A stretch of 64,000 bases of DNA from Diadophis punctatus similis (GCA_023053685.1 JALIGW010000001.1:65415740-65479739); one strand, 5' to 3'. Counted from the stretch's first letter, positions 13,355-25,479 are shown. The notes: generated by a model from the sequence alone, not told the origin. Numbers and translations are program-made.

Positions 13355-13941
13355 TGTTGTAAGGAATATCCTTCTGGGTTCAGTTCCAAGTGGGGAAAAA
13401 GACACTGAATTCATGGAAGTTGCTTGGAAAGAAGGTTTAATATGGTGGACCGAACCACATGGCATGAGCCCCTGTACAGAAAAGGTAGATTACATGCTTC
13501 CAGGTGTGGGTGAAGAGAAAAAGGGAGAGAGAGATGCTGAGTCCCTTGGTTTTATAATCTCTGTTGGGCCCCACCTCTTAGTTTCCTGTTCCTGTGTATA
13601 TAATGCACTGATTGGTGGTCAGGCTCCCAGGAGGCCATGCAGTGGCAACTCTATAGGCTTTTGTCTGTCCCAGGCTTGGCTGAATGAAAGGGTCTTGGGC
13701 AAATCCTATTATGGTTCTTTGTTATGTAGAAGACCTCCAGGCTAGGTGGGAGGAATGTGTGAGCTGGGCCCAGTCCTTAATGGCCCATTGGCAAAGGGTG
13801 GGGGCAGGGAGCTGCAGGGAGCTGCTTTGTATTTAAACCAGGTTTCTCCTTTCCTCATTCAGGGAAATATATTCTTTCCTTTTTCAATATTTCCTAGGAT
13901 ATTTCATTTTTCTAGCAGGGGGTGGGTACTAACATCGTACA
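13355..13941 (+). mobile_element. Probable solo LTR, 587 bp
   Basis: The unit starts TGTTGTAAGG and ends CGTACA, satisfying the TG...CA rule. It is flanked by ctat on both sides (13351-13354 and 13942-13945). A TATA-like tgtatataatgc lies at about 13596. Open frames inside show no retroviral protein. Orientation is inferred from the TATA-like motif. Confidence 0.55.
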
Positions 13942-13945
13942 CTAT

Positions 13946-15318
13946 TATGAAATTGATTGCCCTGAGATAAGAAAAAGAAAAGGTAAAGAAAAGAAATGGG
14001 TGGCTCATTATCCGTTTTGGGCCCACATTGGCTTAATGAATGTTTCTGATTGTTGTCTTGCCTGGACTAAAAGTAGAAAGTAAAAAAATTCAAGAAGAGA
14101 TAGGTACAGTGCGGTCCTAGAATGGGAGTGGTGGCTTGCCTGTTTATTTTTGCTTGGCAAGTGTTCCAAGTCTACATAGGATCTTTGCCTGTAGGCTGTT
14201 TTCTTGGAACAAGTGGTTACACGTCTCCACATGAACTGACCATGTCCTGTTTATAATGACCTCTTAAAATGAACCGTAGAAGTTGTTGATATTAGAGATA
14301 GGAAGAAGATGTGCCCTAGACTAACAAACACTCTTCACTGTGTACAAAAATCACTGATGAGTGGACCAGATAACCTCAACTGCTTCCAAATAGGAGCTTC
14401 TGAGGGTCAAGTGAAAAGATATCCACAAGTTGATCTCGACTATTCTAAAAGGCAAACAGGGGAAACACAGGGACCAGAATTTTTTTAAAAAAAGCCCAGC
14501 TCGCTTTGTATGTGTGTAATAATGTCTCTTCCCTCACCAAAGATTTGTGCTTCAAGTTTCATTCTACAACAGTCATAAGGAAAATTGCTCTCTTTTGCCA
14601 AGGCAACCCCTAACTATGAGGGACCATCTTGGTGAAATAATATCCTTCCAGGATCACACAGTCCCTGGCAATTAAACTCATAGTTAATCATAGTATGATT
14701 AAAGTCAGCTGAATCAGACAAAGGCTTTGCTTTACCAGGCATGTGAAAAGGACAGCGGAAGGGGGATTTCTCATGGATCTCTTTTTCTAGGCAAGCTTCT
14801 TCTACCTTCTTTCACCAGAGCAGGATCCATATTAAAGATCCACTCACACACACACTCATTCCCGTTATTTAATTATTTCTAGACAACTCTGCAGAGAAGC
14901 AATTTGTTTTTGTAACATCCTTCTGTTGCAAACAAAAAGAGGGAAGGGGCGCGGGAGGAGAAGGTATTTGCAAAGCCAGATGGGCTAATTCTCAGAAAAG
15001 AATTCCTAAGGGGATTAGCTGCAGGGTTGGGGAGGAGTGAGATTTCACCCCAGTTTCTTCCATTGGTCACATATAAAGGCAAGGGCCAATGTTATAGATA
15101 CTTCTACATATTTGTCTTCTATAGGACCACCCTCATCATTATGGGAAGTGAGGCCATATTTTATGAGCATAATGGCGTGGAGGGGGGACCCAATGTGATA
15201 ATTGCTTTATTAACTGGTGGTTGTCATATTTGGAGTATCCTCTTCCATGGGCCACATTAATTTCCTGGCATTTGAGTACTATGTCTCTTTATCTAACAGC
15301 TGCTATTTGTTCGTATTT
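13946..15318. other. Intergenic DNA, no gene seen
   Basis: No recognisable coding or repeat boundary was found. A short CA run lies at about 14845. Confidence 0.35.
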
Positions 15319-15319
15319 A

Positions 15320-15538
15320 GCAACAGCAATAGCACTTAGACTTATATTGCACTTCATAGTGCTTTACAGCCCTCCATGAGCAGTTTACAATGTCAGCTTA
15401 TTGCCCCCAACAATCTGGGTCCTCATTTTTCCAAAGGATGGAAGGCTGAGTCAACCTTGAGCTGGTCAGGATCGAACTGGAAGTGAACAGAATTAGCCTG
15501 CAATACTGCATTCTAACCACTGTGCCACCTGGGCTCTT
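15320..15538 (-). repeat. Sauria-type tRNA-derived SINE, reverse orientation
   Basis: This is the reverse complement of the family body: gcaatagcacttagactta at the 3' end, tgcccccaacaatctgggtc in the middle and ccactgtgccacctgggctc as the tRNA-like head. Confidence 0.85.
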
Positions 15539-15571
15539 TTGACCTCAGATCAGTCCTTGTTTCTCCCATTT

Positions 15572-15913
15572 TTATTTTGTGAGCTGCTTTATTATATTTT
15601 TCAGGTGTCCTGAATTTCCCTTCACAGCAACTTTCCTCTCAAAGTCAGGACTGGCAGCAAGCACTTCTTCTGCTTGCAAATGTAGAGAGTTATTTCCCAT
15701 CTTTTCTTTTGTCCCAAATCTTCTGACTATTTCTGTATCTTCATCCACCAAAAGCATTATCAAACAAACAACCAAGTCAGCAGCAAAATCAGTGTCCTGC
15801 TGCCAGGAAGTCAGAGGGTCCTTTTTTTCTCCTTCCTTGATATTTTTGAATGCATCTGACTGGTCCCTGGAGCCTGATCTAGCATGACTCTTTTTATAAC
15901 TCATGGCTTTCAT
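15572..15913 (-). other. Unassigned 113-codon open frame
   Basis: The - strand frame starts at an ATG and has non-repetitive, protein-like composition, with a hydrophobic stretch (LVVCLIMLLV) and a charged C-terminus. I do not recognise the family. It has no visible splice context. The sites immediately upstream do not suggest a promoter. It may be a chance frame, a retrocopy fragment or part of an unrecognised element. Confidence 0.2.
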
Positions 15914-16002
15914 GTTGACTTAGCTAAGAATAAGTATCATTAGAGAAACTGAGTCTGTCTTCTAAATAGACCCCTGTAAGATTGTATTATCTATTTCTAG
16001 AC

Positions 16003-16643
16003 CAGGGGTGTCAAACTCATGTGACGTATCACGACTTCCCCCCCCCTTTGCTAAATCGGGAGTGGGCGTAGCCAGTGTGTAACATATCCGGCCCACGGGC
16101 CATGAGTTTGACACTCCTTGTTGTGGTCCGCCAGCGGCCTACGGAGCTGGCAACAGAGTCGGACAGCGAGGAGGCTGGGGAGGAACATGGGCCAGTCCTG
16201 GAGTCTGGAGAAGACTCGGTGTCATGCGCAGAGCTGCCAGAAGGCAAGAACAGTTACGAAGGAAAAGAGCTACTCGGGAGTCAGGCTTGGAGGTGATTGG
16301 CCCCTCCCATAGGATATAAAAGTGGAGCAAATGGATGTGCTCATTGCAGGAAGAAACTTGGTTCAATTCTGGTCAGTTCCGTTTTGACTCTGTGTTCTGT
16401 TTGGCCTTGCAAAGCTCCTTGCCAATTAGGTCTCTGGCAGCGTGTCAAGAGAGATAAAGGCTGGTGCTTATCAGCCTTCTTCTGAAAGACTGTGGCAGAC
16501 TTCTGTCGGACTAATTAATACTCTTTGGGACTTATTACGGCTGTGAATGAACATAATTCACAGCCGTTGAAATAAAAAGAAGTTTTTTGGGACTACGTTT
16601 GTGTTTTATGATTTATCAGGAAGCCTAGGTCAGAACACCCCTG
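16003..16643. mobile_element. hAT-type MITE (CAGGGGTGTCAAACTC family) split by a solo LTR
   Basis: The left end is CAGGGGTGTCAAACTC, and the last bases of the right end (cccctg) resume after the LTR. A perfect 8-bp duplication, ttctagac, flanks the whole composite at 15995-16002 and 16644-16651, showing the LTR landed inside an already resident MITE. Confidence 0.85.
16119..16637 (+). mobile_element. Solo LTR, 519 bp
   Basis: It begins TGTTGTGGTCCGCCAGCGG and ends GGTCAGAACA. The flanking pentamers ctcct and cccct are consistent with a 5-bp duplication. A polyadenylation-like aataaa lies at about 16570. A longer relative sits in reverse orientation at 43395-44025. LTR family (Gypsy-like or ERV) is not determined. 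Confidence 0.75.
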
Positions 16644-16651
16644 TTCTAGAC

Positions 16652-17494
16652 TTTAAGAGGAAAAAATGAAAATATAAAATGGTAATTGGGTAGGCTTAAA
16701 CATTCTAAACAGATTTTCTTTGAAGGAGGAATGGGATGAAGGCAGAGAGAAAAAATTAATTTTTTCAATCACCCTACACTATCCTTGTAAACTTTACAGA
16801 CATTAGGCATAGCTGCTTAGTTGTAAAGGTGTGGTTCTTAGCTAAAAGGTTTTTTTAAAGACTTTCCAAAGGACACGCTGACTGGGATTTTGGGACTTGC
16901 AATCCCAATACATCTGGACAATGGGGAAGGCTAGTAGAGTCCAAACTGAATTAGATGGTTTCCAGATCCAATTTAGTAGGAAGCACATGTAAATAGTCCT
17001 ACATTCTGACAATATAGTTTGGCAATAACTATGTCTGGACTACATGAAATCATTCTGTGAAGATACTCTTTGGCACACCAGAAAGGAGCATCTGTGAACT
17101 GGAACGTCCCTTTTGTCTTCGAATCTAATATTCCTTCTTGCCTCTTGGGACCATGAAGCCTGCCAGCTTGCTTTTCTAGTTGGATAGCCAGACACATTTA
17201 TGCAACTCTCCAGACCTTGTGACAATTCATCAACTTGTCCTTTCCATTTGTACTAACACCAAATAACCCTTGAGTAGCAGAAGTATAGATGTAATAGGGT
17301 AATGACACTTCTGTTCTTATTTAGTAGAGTTTCATAGCCCTGTATCCTCCAGCTCAGCTGAGAAACGTTTTTTGTAAGCAGAACTCTTTAGTTATGAATA
17401 CTAAAGTTCTATTGATGTAAAAATTCTCATTGATGTATCAATATAGAAATGGGACATTTGGCACCAGGCAAGTATACACAGGGGGAATACCTAT
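16652..17494. other. Intergenic DNA, nothing recognised
   Basis: No gene or bounded repeat was identified. Confidence 0.35.
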
Positions 17495-17882
17495 ACAGGT
17501 AGTCCTCAACTTATGACCACAATTGAGCCCAAAGTTTCTATTGTTAAGTGAGACATTTGTTAAGTGAGGGTTTGCCCCATTTTACGACTGTTCTTGCCAC
17601 GGTTTTTAACTGAATCACTGCAGTTAATAAGTTAATTAGTGAATCTGGCTTCCCCGTTGATTTTGCTTGCCAAATGGTTGCAAAAGGGGATCACGTGACT
17701 TTGGTACCCAGCAACAGTCATAAGTATGAACTAGTTGCCAAGTATCTAAATTTTGATCACATGATCACGGGGCTGCTACAAAGGTCGTAAGTGTGAAAAA
17801 TGGTCATAAGTTACTTTTTTCGGTGCCGTTGCAACTTTGAACAGTCCCTAAATGAACTGCTATAAGTCAACCACTACCTGTA
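17495..17882. mobile_element. DNA-transposon-like repeat with ACAGGTAGTCC ends
   Basis: The left end acaggtagtcctcaactta and the right end taagtcaaccactacctgt are inverted. The interior has the repeated phrase ttaagtgag and related 'gttaagtgaatctggcttcc'. Other copies lie at 18271, 38399, 47850, 48565 and 59327. Confidence 0.7.
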
Positions 17883-18270
17883 CAAATATTCAATCACATC
17901 AGTATGATGTTTGGTTTACATGTGTAGCATAGAGTGTGCTTTCTAATCCAACCTATTGTTGCAATGGTCTTTTTTCACTCTTCTTTCTGCTGATTATGGC
18001 TTCCATCTGCTACAAGTAGTATGTTACAATCATGTAAGAATTGTTGGGGTTTACCTTTAAATAAGGTAATGAGCAGAAGCTCATGGGAAAAGTGAAAAAT
18101 TATTAGGGAAGAAATAAATTGAGGAAGGGACTATAAGAAAGGACTGGGTGTAAGAAGAAGAAATTGGTGGATTTGGAAAATCTGAATGCAAAGCAAAGGG
18201 TTTGCTGCAGTTGTAGCTTTAATATACAAGATACATTGATAAAGAGATTGGTGAAGTTTGAAACATCTGT

Positions 18271-18530
18271 ACAGGTAAGCCTCACCTTATGACCACAATT
18301 GAGCCCAAAATTTCTGTTGCTAAGCAAGACAGTTTTTAAGTGAGTTTTGTTCCATTTTATGATCTTTCTTGCCCCAGTTGTTAAGTTAGTAACACGGTTG
18401 TTAAGTGAATCTGGCTTCCCCCTTGACTTTGCTTGTCAGGAGATTGCAAAAGGTGATCACATGACCCTGGGACAATGCAACCGTCATAAATGTGTCCTAG
18501 ACAATGGTTTAAACACTTTCGGTGAATGAT
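18271..18530. mobile_element. Truncated ACAGGTAGTCC-family repeat
   Basis: It begins acaggtaagcctcacctta and matches the left part of the 17495 copy, including the phrase 'gaatctggcttccccctt'. The right terminus is missing. Confidence 0.65.
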
Positions 18531-18578
18531 GCTAGGAAAATATCTATTTCCTTACAAAGCAGACTGCTGTCTGCTTTT

Positions 18579-18784
18579 AGCAATAGCACTTAGACTCATA
18601 TACCATTTGACAGTACTTTACAGCCCACTCTAAGCGGTTTACAGAGTCAGTATATTGCCCCCAACAATCTGGATCCTCATTTTACCAGACTAAGTCAACC
18701 TTGAGGCGGTGAGAATCAAACTACTAACAGTCGGCAAAATTAATCTGTAGTACTGCATTCTAACCACTGTGCCACCATGGCTCT
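18579..18784 (-). repeat. Sauria-type tRNA-derived SINE, reverse orientation
   Basis: It has the reverse-complement family body: gcaatagcacttagactca, then tgcccccaacaatctggatc, then ccactgtgccaccatggctc. A small internal deletion is present. Confidence 0.8.
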
Positions 18785-19325
18785 TTTCCAATCAATTTGC
18801 AAAAGAAATAAAGATTTCCATCTATTTAACTGGGTACATTCAATTGCAAGTGGTTTTCTCGCTGGTTCTATGCCAGGAAGAGCTAGGGACAACCATTGAA
18901 GCATGTAGAAAAGCTTCTCAGAACCACCCAAAGATGTTTTCTACCCATTTGTTTTCTACCCATTCCTTAGCTGATCAAATTATCAATGAAACTTCCTCGA
19001 TACACCTTTGTTGCTAGCATCGCTATTTCTTTTATCTCCAGAGTTGCTGCTCTCAGTTTTATTACTTTGTTTCAAGGAAGGGGAGAAAGGCATCTTTAGA
19101 AGATCTCCAAATTAGTTTCATTCGGCTATATATTCTCCCCTGTTGTGCTCTGGATGTCAGAAGAGGCAAGTCAGAACTTCAAGCAGAAATTATAATATTA
19201 TCTGACATTTCCTGTATGGTTTAGTTTCGATTTGCCCTGCAGGGGGCAGGTGTCACTGAAATAATTTTTGCATCACAATCTGAGCCCTGGGTGCACTTGG
19301 ATAGTCCAATGATTATATGCTAGGG

Positions 19326-20216
19326 CAGTGTTTTTCAACCACTGTGCAAGGTGTGCCATGGGAAAAACACCCGCCGGGTGTTTTTGCTGCGGGACATCTC
19401 TGTGTCCCGAAAGTTGCTTTCGGGACACAGAGATGCCTTTATTAAGTCCCTGCGGCCCCGCGTTTACTTTAAAACGCGGGGACCGCTGGGAGGTAGCGCA
19501 CGCAGGGACGTCACTGACGTCCCATGCGTGCGCCCATAGCAGCAATCGCGGAGGACCGGAGCAGCGAGGAGGATGCGCGCTGTCAACTTGGTAAGTGTTA
19601 CCAGCGGCGCGTCTCCTTCGGTGTTCCGAGCACCGAAGTGGGGCAGTACACAGGCATACAGCCTTCAGTAATACACTGCATGGCTGAAGGCTGTATGTCT
19701 GTGGGGGAACTATACTGGACCTAATGTGGGGGGACTATACTGGACCTAATGTGCGGGGACTATACTGGGCCTAATGTGGGGGAACTATACTGGACCTAAT
19801 GTGGGGGAACTACAACCTAATGTTGGGGAACTACAACCTAATGTGGGGGTAACTATACTGCCAACCTAATGTGGGGGAAAATAAGATATATGCAAGGTAA
19901 GATATATGCAGTGTGCATAGGAATTTGTTCATAGTTTTTTTTAAACTATAGTCCGGCCCTCCAACGGTCTGAGGGACCGTGAACTGGCCCCCTGTTTAAA
20001 GAGGAGACAAGTGCAGTAAGTACTGAGTGACAGTGAGACAGGAGCAGATACTGCAGTGATGGACAAGTTTTTGATTCCTATTCAAGAGAATTACTTTATA
20101 TATAGTCAATATAGGCACAGAGTTAAATTTTTTTAACATTTTCTAATGGTGGTGTGCCTCGTGATTTTTTTCATGAAAAAAGTGTGCCTTTGCACAAAAA
20201 AGGTTGAAAAACACTG
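19326..20216. mobile_element. hAT-type transposon, 891 bp, with internal minisatellite and hairpins
   Basis: The ends are CAGTGTTTTTCAACCACTG and, inverted, CAGTGTTTTTCAACC. A perfect 8-bp duplication, tgctaggg, lies at 19318-19325 and 20217-20224. The left part holds two strong hairpins (19388-19436 and 19449-19488). No transposase frame is seen, so it is non-autonomous. Confidence 0.9.
19695..19880 (+). repeat. Minisatellite inside the hAT element
   Basis: Roughly seven imperfect copies of a unit of about 24 bp, built on gggggactatactggaccta plus atgt. Later copies shorten by losing the ctatactgg part. Confidence 0.85.
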
Positions 20217-20570
20217 TGCTAGGGCCTTACATATATTGTAAAGAGCTTGTTATTCCTGCAAAAGCCTTCTCTTAGTGGGGGGTTTTCAGGCATCCAGCTG
20301 AGCTTCTGATGGTAGAAGGAGCTAATAGCTGTCCAGCCCCAAGGCCTTTCATGGATTTTAGGATTAATTATACATTGACTGTTTCCTTTCCTTTTCTTTG
20401 CTCTGATCTATGAAACAGTGATTTCAGGATGTTGTTATACTGCTGCCCTGCAGGCAAAGCTGCAAGAGCCAGGTGCAAGGTGGAACAGCATCTACTGAGA
20501 AATGGTAGTGTAAATTTTAAAAAAAAGTGGCTGACAATGCTAAGGTCAATAAAGTACTTACAAACAACCA

Positions 20571-20807
20571 TGCCAAGGTGGCGCAGTGGTTAGAGTGCAG
20601 CACTACAGGCTACTTCAGCTGACTGCTAGCTGCAGTTCGGCTGTTCAAATCTCACCGGCTCAAGGTTGACTCAGCCTTCCATCCTTCTGAGGTCGGTAAA
20701 ATGAGGACCCAGATTGTTGGGGGCAATATGCTGAACTCTGTAAACCGCTTAGAGAGGGCTGTAAAGCACTATGAAGCGGTATATAAGTCTAAGTGCTATT
20801 GCTATAA
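20571..20807 (+). repeat. Sauria-type tRNA-derived SINE
   Basis: The A box is tggcgcagtggttagagtg and the B box is ctgttcaaatctc. The full family body and the tail aagtctaagtgctattgct are present. Confidence 0.88.
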
Positions 20808-20869
20808 TCTGATTCTCAAGATGTAGTCTACAGCCTTTCCCAAACTTAAAGCCCTCTATGGGGGTGGGG

Positions 20870-21074
20870 CAGCAGAGGGTTCCGGTTATTTTCGCTACCG
20901 GTGCGCATCTCAGCTGTGCTTCGGAGGAAGAATAAAGGTCAGTATTCACACAAGGGCGGGTGGGAGGGCTTTTTCCCGACAGCTCAGGACGCGGAGAAGC
21001 GCCAGAAAATGACATCATCGCTGGGCTCCTACCAGAGCTGCGCTCCACACCGCACCGGTAGGAACCCACCACTG
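20870..21074. mobile_element. hAT-type MITE (CAGTGGTGGGTTCC family), 205 bp
   Basis: The left end is CAGCAGAGGGTTCCGG and the right end is GGAACCCACCACTG. The 8-mer gggtgggg flanks both sides (20862-20869 and 21075-21082). Confidence 0.8.
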
Positions 21075-21415
21075 GGGTGGGGGGCAGAGATCTATCATCT
21101 GATGCACTGAGATCCAGCATTTCTCGAGGCTTCAGATTGGAGAAGACTGTAATCAGAAAACAGAAATCTGGGAGAAATAATAGTAGTATGGCATTCCAAC
21201 CCAGGATCCCCCCCACTCCCAAATTATTTCGCATTCTACAGCTACTGAGCATACCCATTTTCGCTGGCTAATTTAAAAGGGTTCTGGCTTTTCCTTTTTA
21301 ATGCTGCAAATTCTCGTCCTCTCTTTGGCATATGGAACTCATCTCCATCATCCTTGTTATTGCTGTTACATAGCTGTTGATTGTCAGTACTTTCTTTTGG
21401 AAGATGTGTCTAAAC

Positions 21416-21551
21416 CAGTAGTGGGTTCTAAAACCCTTTACTACCGGTTCGCGCACATGCGCAGAAGCGTCCCGGGCGGGTGGGCGTAGCCTCCCACTGC
21501 CGGCTCTACCGGTTCTTAGAACTGGGCCGAACCAAGAGCAACCCACCACTG
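21416..21551. mobile_element. hAT-type MITE (CAGTAGTGGGTTCTAAAACC subfamily)
   Basis: The left end is CAGTAGTGGGTTCTAAAACC and the right end is AGCAACCCACCACTG. Duplications gtctaaac and gtctgaac match at 7 of 8 positions. It is a reference for the copy split by the retrovirus at 30620/33725. Confidence 0.88.
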
Positions 21552-21559
21552 GTCTGAAC

Positions 21560-22570
21560 ATACAGCAGGGGTGGTTGAAATGCAAGGACCATTATGGTCC
21601 TGTCATGCTGTAGACCTCAACAGCTTTTCGGGAATGTGCTGAGTGCTAGAAAGCGTTAATATCCCACCATGAAGCTCCAGAACATCAGGGCTATGCAAGG
21701 GCCAAATGGGGGCTACAGAATCATAGAAGAATTCTAATCCAAAACACAAAGGAACAAAGGATTAAACAAGCACAGATGTTTTCTAGGGATGTCCACCCCG
21801 TTTCTGGGAAGAAGCCCACTGCAGCTGTTGTCCTCCTGATGCTCTAGTTGCTTAGGCAGACCAGCCTACGTTAACCTCTCAGCTCATTTGAGTTTTGTCC
21901 TTTCCTGTTTAACAAATAAAGAAGGAGGACCCTGATGAACACTTGTCTATACCGGTAACTTATCCAGATGAAAACCTTCTTCATTGCTCTTTTAGATTAT
22001 TTCAAAACAAATTAGAATGTATCTTTTGAATGTGAGCAGCCTCGCAGCAAACGGGAGGAAGCTGACCTGTTCAGAATGATAAAGGTATGGGAAAGGGTAA
22101 GCAACATGGTGAGAGGTTTGAGGTGAGTCCTTTTTGAAGAAAGGTTGCAGTATCTATCACACTGTAATTTAGAAAATTAGTAAACCAAGCATGAGAGAGG
22201 TGTACAGTATACAGCATAGCTATGGGTAGCAACAGACAGAAGAATACTAGAAACTGTTCTCTGAGGAAAATATCTATCAGAGAGTTAGAAAGACCCAGTA
22301 AGCACTATTTTTCATTCTTACCACCTAAAGATTTTACCACGCCTCTGCTGCTTTAGATATTCAAGCCTATTACCAGATGCCAACTGCAAACCAGCACTAG
22401 TGAGTGGTAAGCATCAATGCATAGCCTTTGCTACCTTAGAAATCAACTTCCCTCTCACGGCTACACACATTTCCACTCAACACTTCAACCTCTCTGTCAA
22501 CGTAGAGGAGCACAAAGATAACACTGTAGAAGATATGTAGACATTAGCAAAACATGAACTGAGACCCTCA
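21560..22570. other. Intergenic DNA, no gene seen
   Basis: Nothing recognisable beyond short simple-sequence stretches. Confidence 0.35.
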
Positions 22571-22574
22571 ATAA

Positions 22575-22921
22575 AGTAAAAAGTAAAGGTAAAAGTGTCC
22601 CCTGTCCAGTCTTGCCCGACTCTAGGGAATGGTGCTCACCTCCGTTTCTTAGCCAAGGGAGCCAGTGTTGGAAGACACTTCTGTGGTCACGTGGCCAGCA
22701 TGACTATACACACCGAGGCGCACAGAACCCTGTTACCTTCCCACCAAAGTGGCACCTATTTTCTAATCGCATTTGCATACTTTCGAACTGCTAGGTGGGC
22801 AGGAGCTGAGGCAAGTAACGGGTGCTCACCCCATCGCGTGGCACTCGGGTCTTGAACCCAGGCTGTCAGTTTTCCAGCTGATAAGCTCAGCATCTTTAAC
22901 CGCTGAGCCACCGTGCCCCAA
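22575..22921 (-). repeat. Squamate tRNA-derived SINE (second family), reverse orientation
   Basis: Read on the - strand it starts with a tRNA-like head (gcacggtggctcagcggtta; B box gggttcaagaccc). It runs through a conserved body (gtcatgctggccacgtgacc) to an A-rich tail. The related + strand copy at 41072 shares the same order of blocks. Confidence 0.8.
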
Positions 22922-22924
22922 TCA

Positions 22925-23955
22925 ATAAAGTACAGTTGTGGTATTTCTTGTGGTATTTGTTTCCTGACCTAATCTACCACTAAGTTCTGACCGTTTCTAA
23001 ATGTTTTTGCTGGAAATGTGATTTCAGTGGCGCTAACTCTTCAGCACCTCACAATCTACTGACCATAAGAGGCAGGGGGGGAAATTAGGGATTGTTCTAT
23101 GTTTTGTCTTTGTCTGCCTGCTTTTTATGATATTATTAATCTCAAATTACTAATCTGTCATTGTTCCCAAAACACTCACATTTTTCTTACCTCTCTTCAT
23201 GATAGGATATAGCTAGGTAGGTAGGTGCTAGTTTTGCCTATCCCTTTCATGTATTTTATATGCATATATAACCTTTTTTCAGTTAAAATTATAAACTATT
23301 ACACTAATCCTTGCTCAAACTAGATTTCTATTCTCAGGAAAACTCACACACTTGAACAGTTTTCTCATTGGAGAAATAGTCTTACCCTTATCTTCCTGCT
23401 CACATTTACCCAGGCCAGTTTGCGGGAAAGTCCTCAGATACCACTTATTGCCTATGTATTTGACAGACTGTTTTTAAAAACTGTCTAAACTGGTCACCAT
23501 CCCCTTATCTGATAGCAGTAAATTCCACAGCATAATTATGAATTGTAGGAATATATAAAAGGTTCTGCGCAAGATTTTTCTGGGCATGAAAAAAGCTAGT
23601 TTCGAGTAGTTCCAGGCATGGACTGAAATACATCTATCCCGGGGAGAAATATTTGGGGTGGGGCCGTAGGGGGGAAGAGAATGAAAAAAACTATGAAGGT
23701 TGTCTGCACTCTGCAGCATGCATCAACTGAAAGGAAGTAGGGAAAGAGAGGAAGTAGAAAGACGGTGAAGGAGTGGGGGATGTTTCCAGCCAGTTGGATA
23801 TGCTGTACTTGAATCCAAAGATATTAAGGGCTAAGGGTGAGTAGGAAAAGCAAATTATTGGGGAAACGGGTCAATTGGGGAGAGAGAACAAAGCACACCA
23901 GCCTTCCCTTAGTTGCCCAACAAGCTCTTACTGGATTTTGTTTGTGATAAATCCT
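22925..23955. other. Intergenic DNA, no gene seen
   Basis: No supported coding sequence or bounded element. Confidence 0.35.
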
Positions 23956-23959
23956 AGAA

Positions 23960-24386
23960 CAGTGATGGCGAACCTATGGCATGGGTGCCACAGGTGGCAC
24001 GCGGAGCCATATCTGCCGGCACGCGAGCCGTTGCCCTAGCTCAGCTCCAGTGCGCATGTGCGTGCCCGCCAGCTGATTTTTGGCTCGCGCGGAGGCTCTG
24101 GGAGGGCGATTTTGGCCTCTGGAGGGCCTCCAGGGTGGCGGGGGTGGAGCATTTTTGCCCTCCCCAAGCTCCAAGAAAGCCTCTGGAGCCTGGGGAGGGC
24201 GAAAAAACGGGCCTACCGGGCCCACTGGAAGTCGGGAAACGGGGGAGTGGGATGGGTCGTGCACGCATGCGCAGGGGGGGGGGCGAGTGAGGTGCTTTGA
24301 ATTATGGGTGTGGGCACGCATGCGCGTGTGATAGCGCGCATGTGCACTATTTCGGCACCCGAGGAAAAAAAGGTTCGCCATCACTG
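23960..24386. mobile_element. hAT-type MITE (CAGTGATGGCGAACC family), 427 bp
   Basis: The ends are CAGTGATGGCGAACCTATGG and the inverted AGGTTCGCCATCACTG. A perfect 8-bp duplication, tcctagaa, flanks the element. The interior is GC-rich and produces long overlapping but meaningless frames on both strands. Confidence 0.92.
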
Positions 24387-24394
24387 TCCTAGAA

Positions 24395-25300
24395 CAAACA
24401 AAATGTCCTGGGCTTTGGTTCTGCTGAATCACAGTCTGATGCATTTTCTCATTTACTTTATGTTTTGTGCACAGCCCTAATAGATGGGAGAAAGAAGTTA
24501 CAATACATGTCTGAATCTCAAACAATCTGTACAATTCTGGTCACCTTATTTACTGCGTATATATAAATATATATTGGAACTGAAAAAAGTTCAAAGGGAG
24601 CTAACAAAATGATCAAAGGTCTCAAATGCCTTGCCTAAAAGAAGAGGGTAGGATATTTTGAGGTGCTTTGGTCAGATTTATATACCAAGATTAGAATGTG
24701 TTGTTGACATGGTTCCACCATGACCTTATTTATTTATCAAATTTGTATAGCCACCCATCTAAAAAAAAAACTTCAACTTTGGGTGGTGTACGAAGGCCAA
24801 GAATGAGAAAGCAGATAGACACCTGTAGCTGATCTATTTGCTAGATTTATATATTGCCTTTACTCCAGAAAAAAAACACAAAATGATTGGCATTCATCAA
24901 GACTCCTTCCTTCATTTTTTTTTCCAAAACAAAATATTGGCTAGGGTAAGTTGAATGATGGTCATCTGCCCAAAGCTATTCAATGAAATTCCATAGTTGA
25001 GGGTGAATTTGAACCTGACCTCCCTTAAGTCTAATCCATCTTCCTGTTTTGGCGGTGGCTTTGAGAAATACAGCCCAAGTTCTTTGAGAAATAAATGGGT
25101 AATCATAGGATCCAAGATATGTGTCTTCATGAGCAACCATGGAAACAAGTTTTAGGCGGCAGGTGGCGCTAAAAGACTATGTTAACTTCATAATCTATAC
25201 CCTTCCGTCCACATATCAAAGGTCATTTGAAGCAGGAAGTATCCAGAGTTCTTTCAACCCAGCACAAGCTAAGTTGAATTTGTTTGTGGCTCTTCTTTGT
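24395..25300. other. Intergenic DNA upstream of the proposed EPHX1 first exon
   Basis: No supported gene. A LINE 3'-end-like stretch (ttatttatttatcaaatttg) lies near 24728. No TATA box or CpG island was evident just upstream of 25300. Confidence 0.35.
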
Positions 25301-25307
25301 TGCAGAC

Positions 25308-25336
25308 ATGTGGCAGCAGCTTCTGCAGACTGTCCG
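25308..25336 (+). CDS. EPHX1: Proposed first coding exon of the epoxide hydrolase gene
   Basis: The exon would encode MWQQLLQTV plus two bases of a split codon. It starts at an ATG in the context gcagacATG and ends at a strong donor (CG|gtgagt). Joined to the acceptor at 36038-36039, the split codon is completed (CG+G) and the frame runs directly into the EPHX1 membrane anchor and catalytic exons. This matters because the frame at 36040 has no usable ATG: the only nearby ATG (36063) is followed at once by TGA in the other frame. A tgcag just upstream could be an acceptor, so this might not be the transcript's first exon. The intron would be about 10.7 kb and would hold the Penelope element and the retrovirus. 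This is an inference from frame and splice signals. Confidence 0.45.
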
Positions 25337-25479
25337 GTGAGTGTAAAAAGCGGCAACCAAACTGGGGAGGGGGCAGCATTTGAGTGACAGGCAGTTGACA
25401 TTTGTCTAGATTTCTACTAAGAAAGCTACTCGAGTAGTGAAGAAGCACTGGTTGTACTGCTGCCGGAGGGAAGTGGAGA

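Noticed and set aside
22595..22855. 86-codon + strand frame
   Set aside because: It is the antisense translation of a tRNA-derived SINE.
23974..24534. A 186-codon - strand frame and overlapping + strand frames
   Set aside because: They fall in the GC-rich interior of a hAT MITE with defined ends and target duplication; the peptides are proline/arginine-rich shadows.
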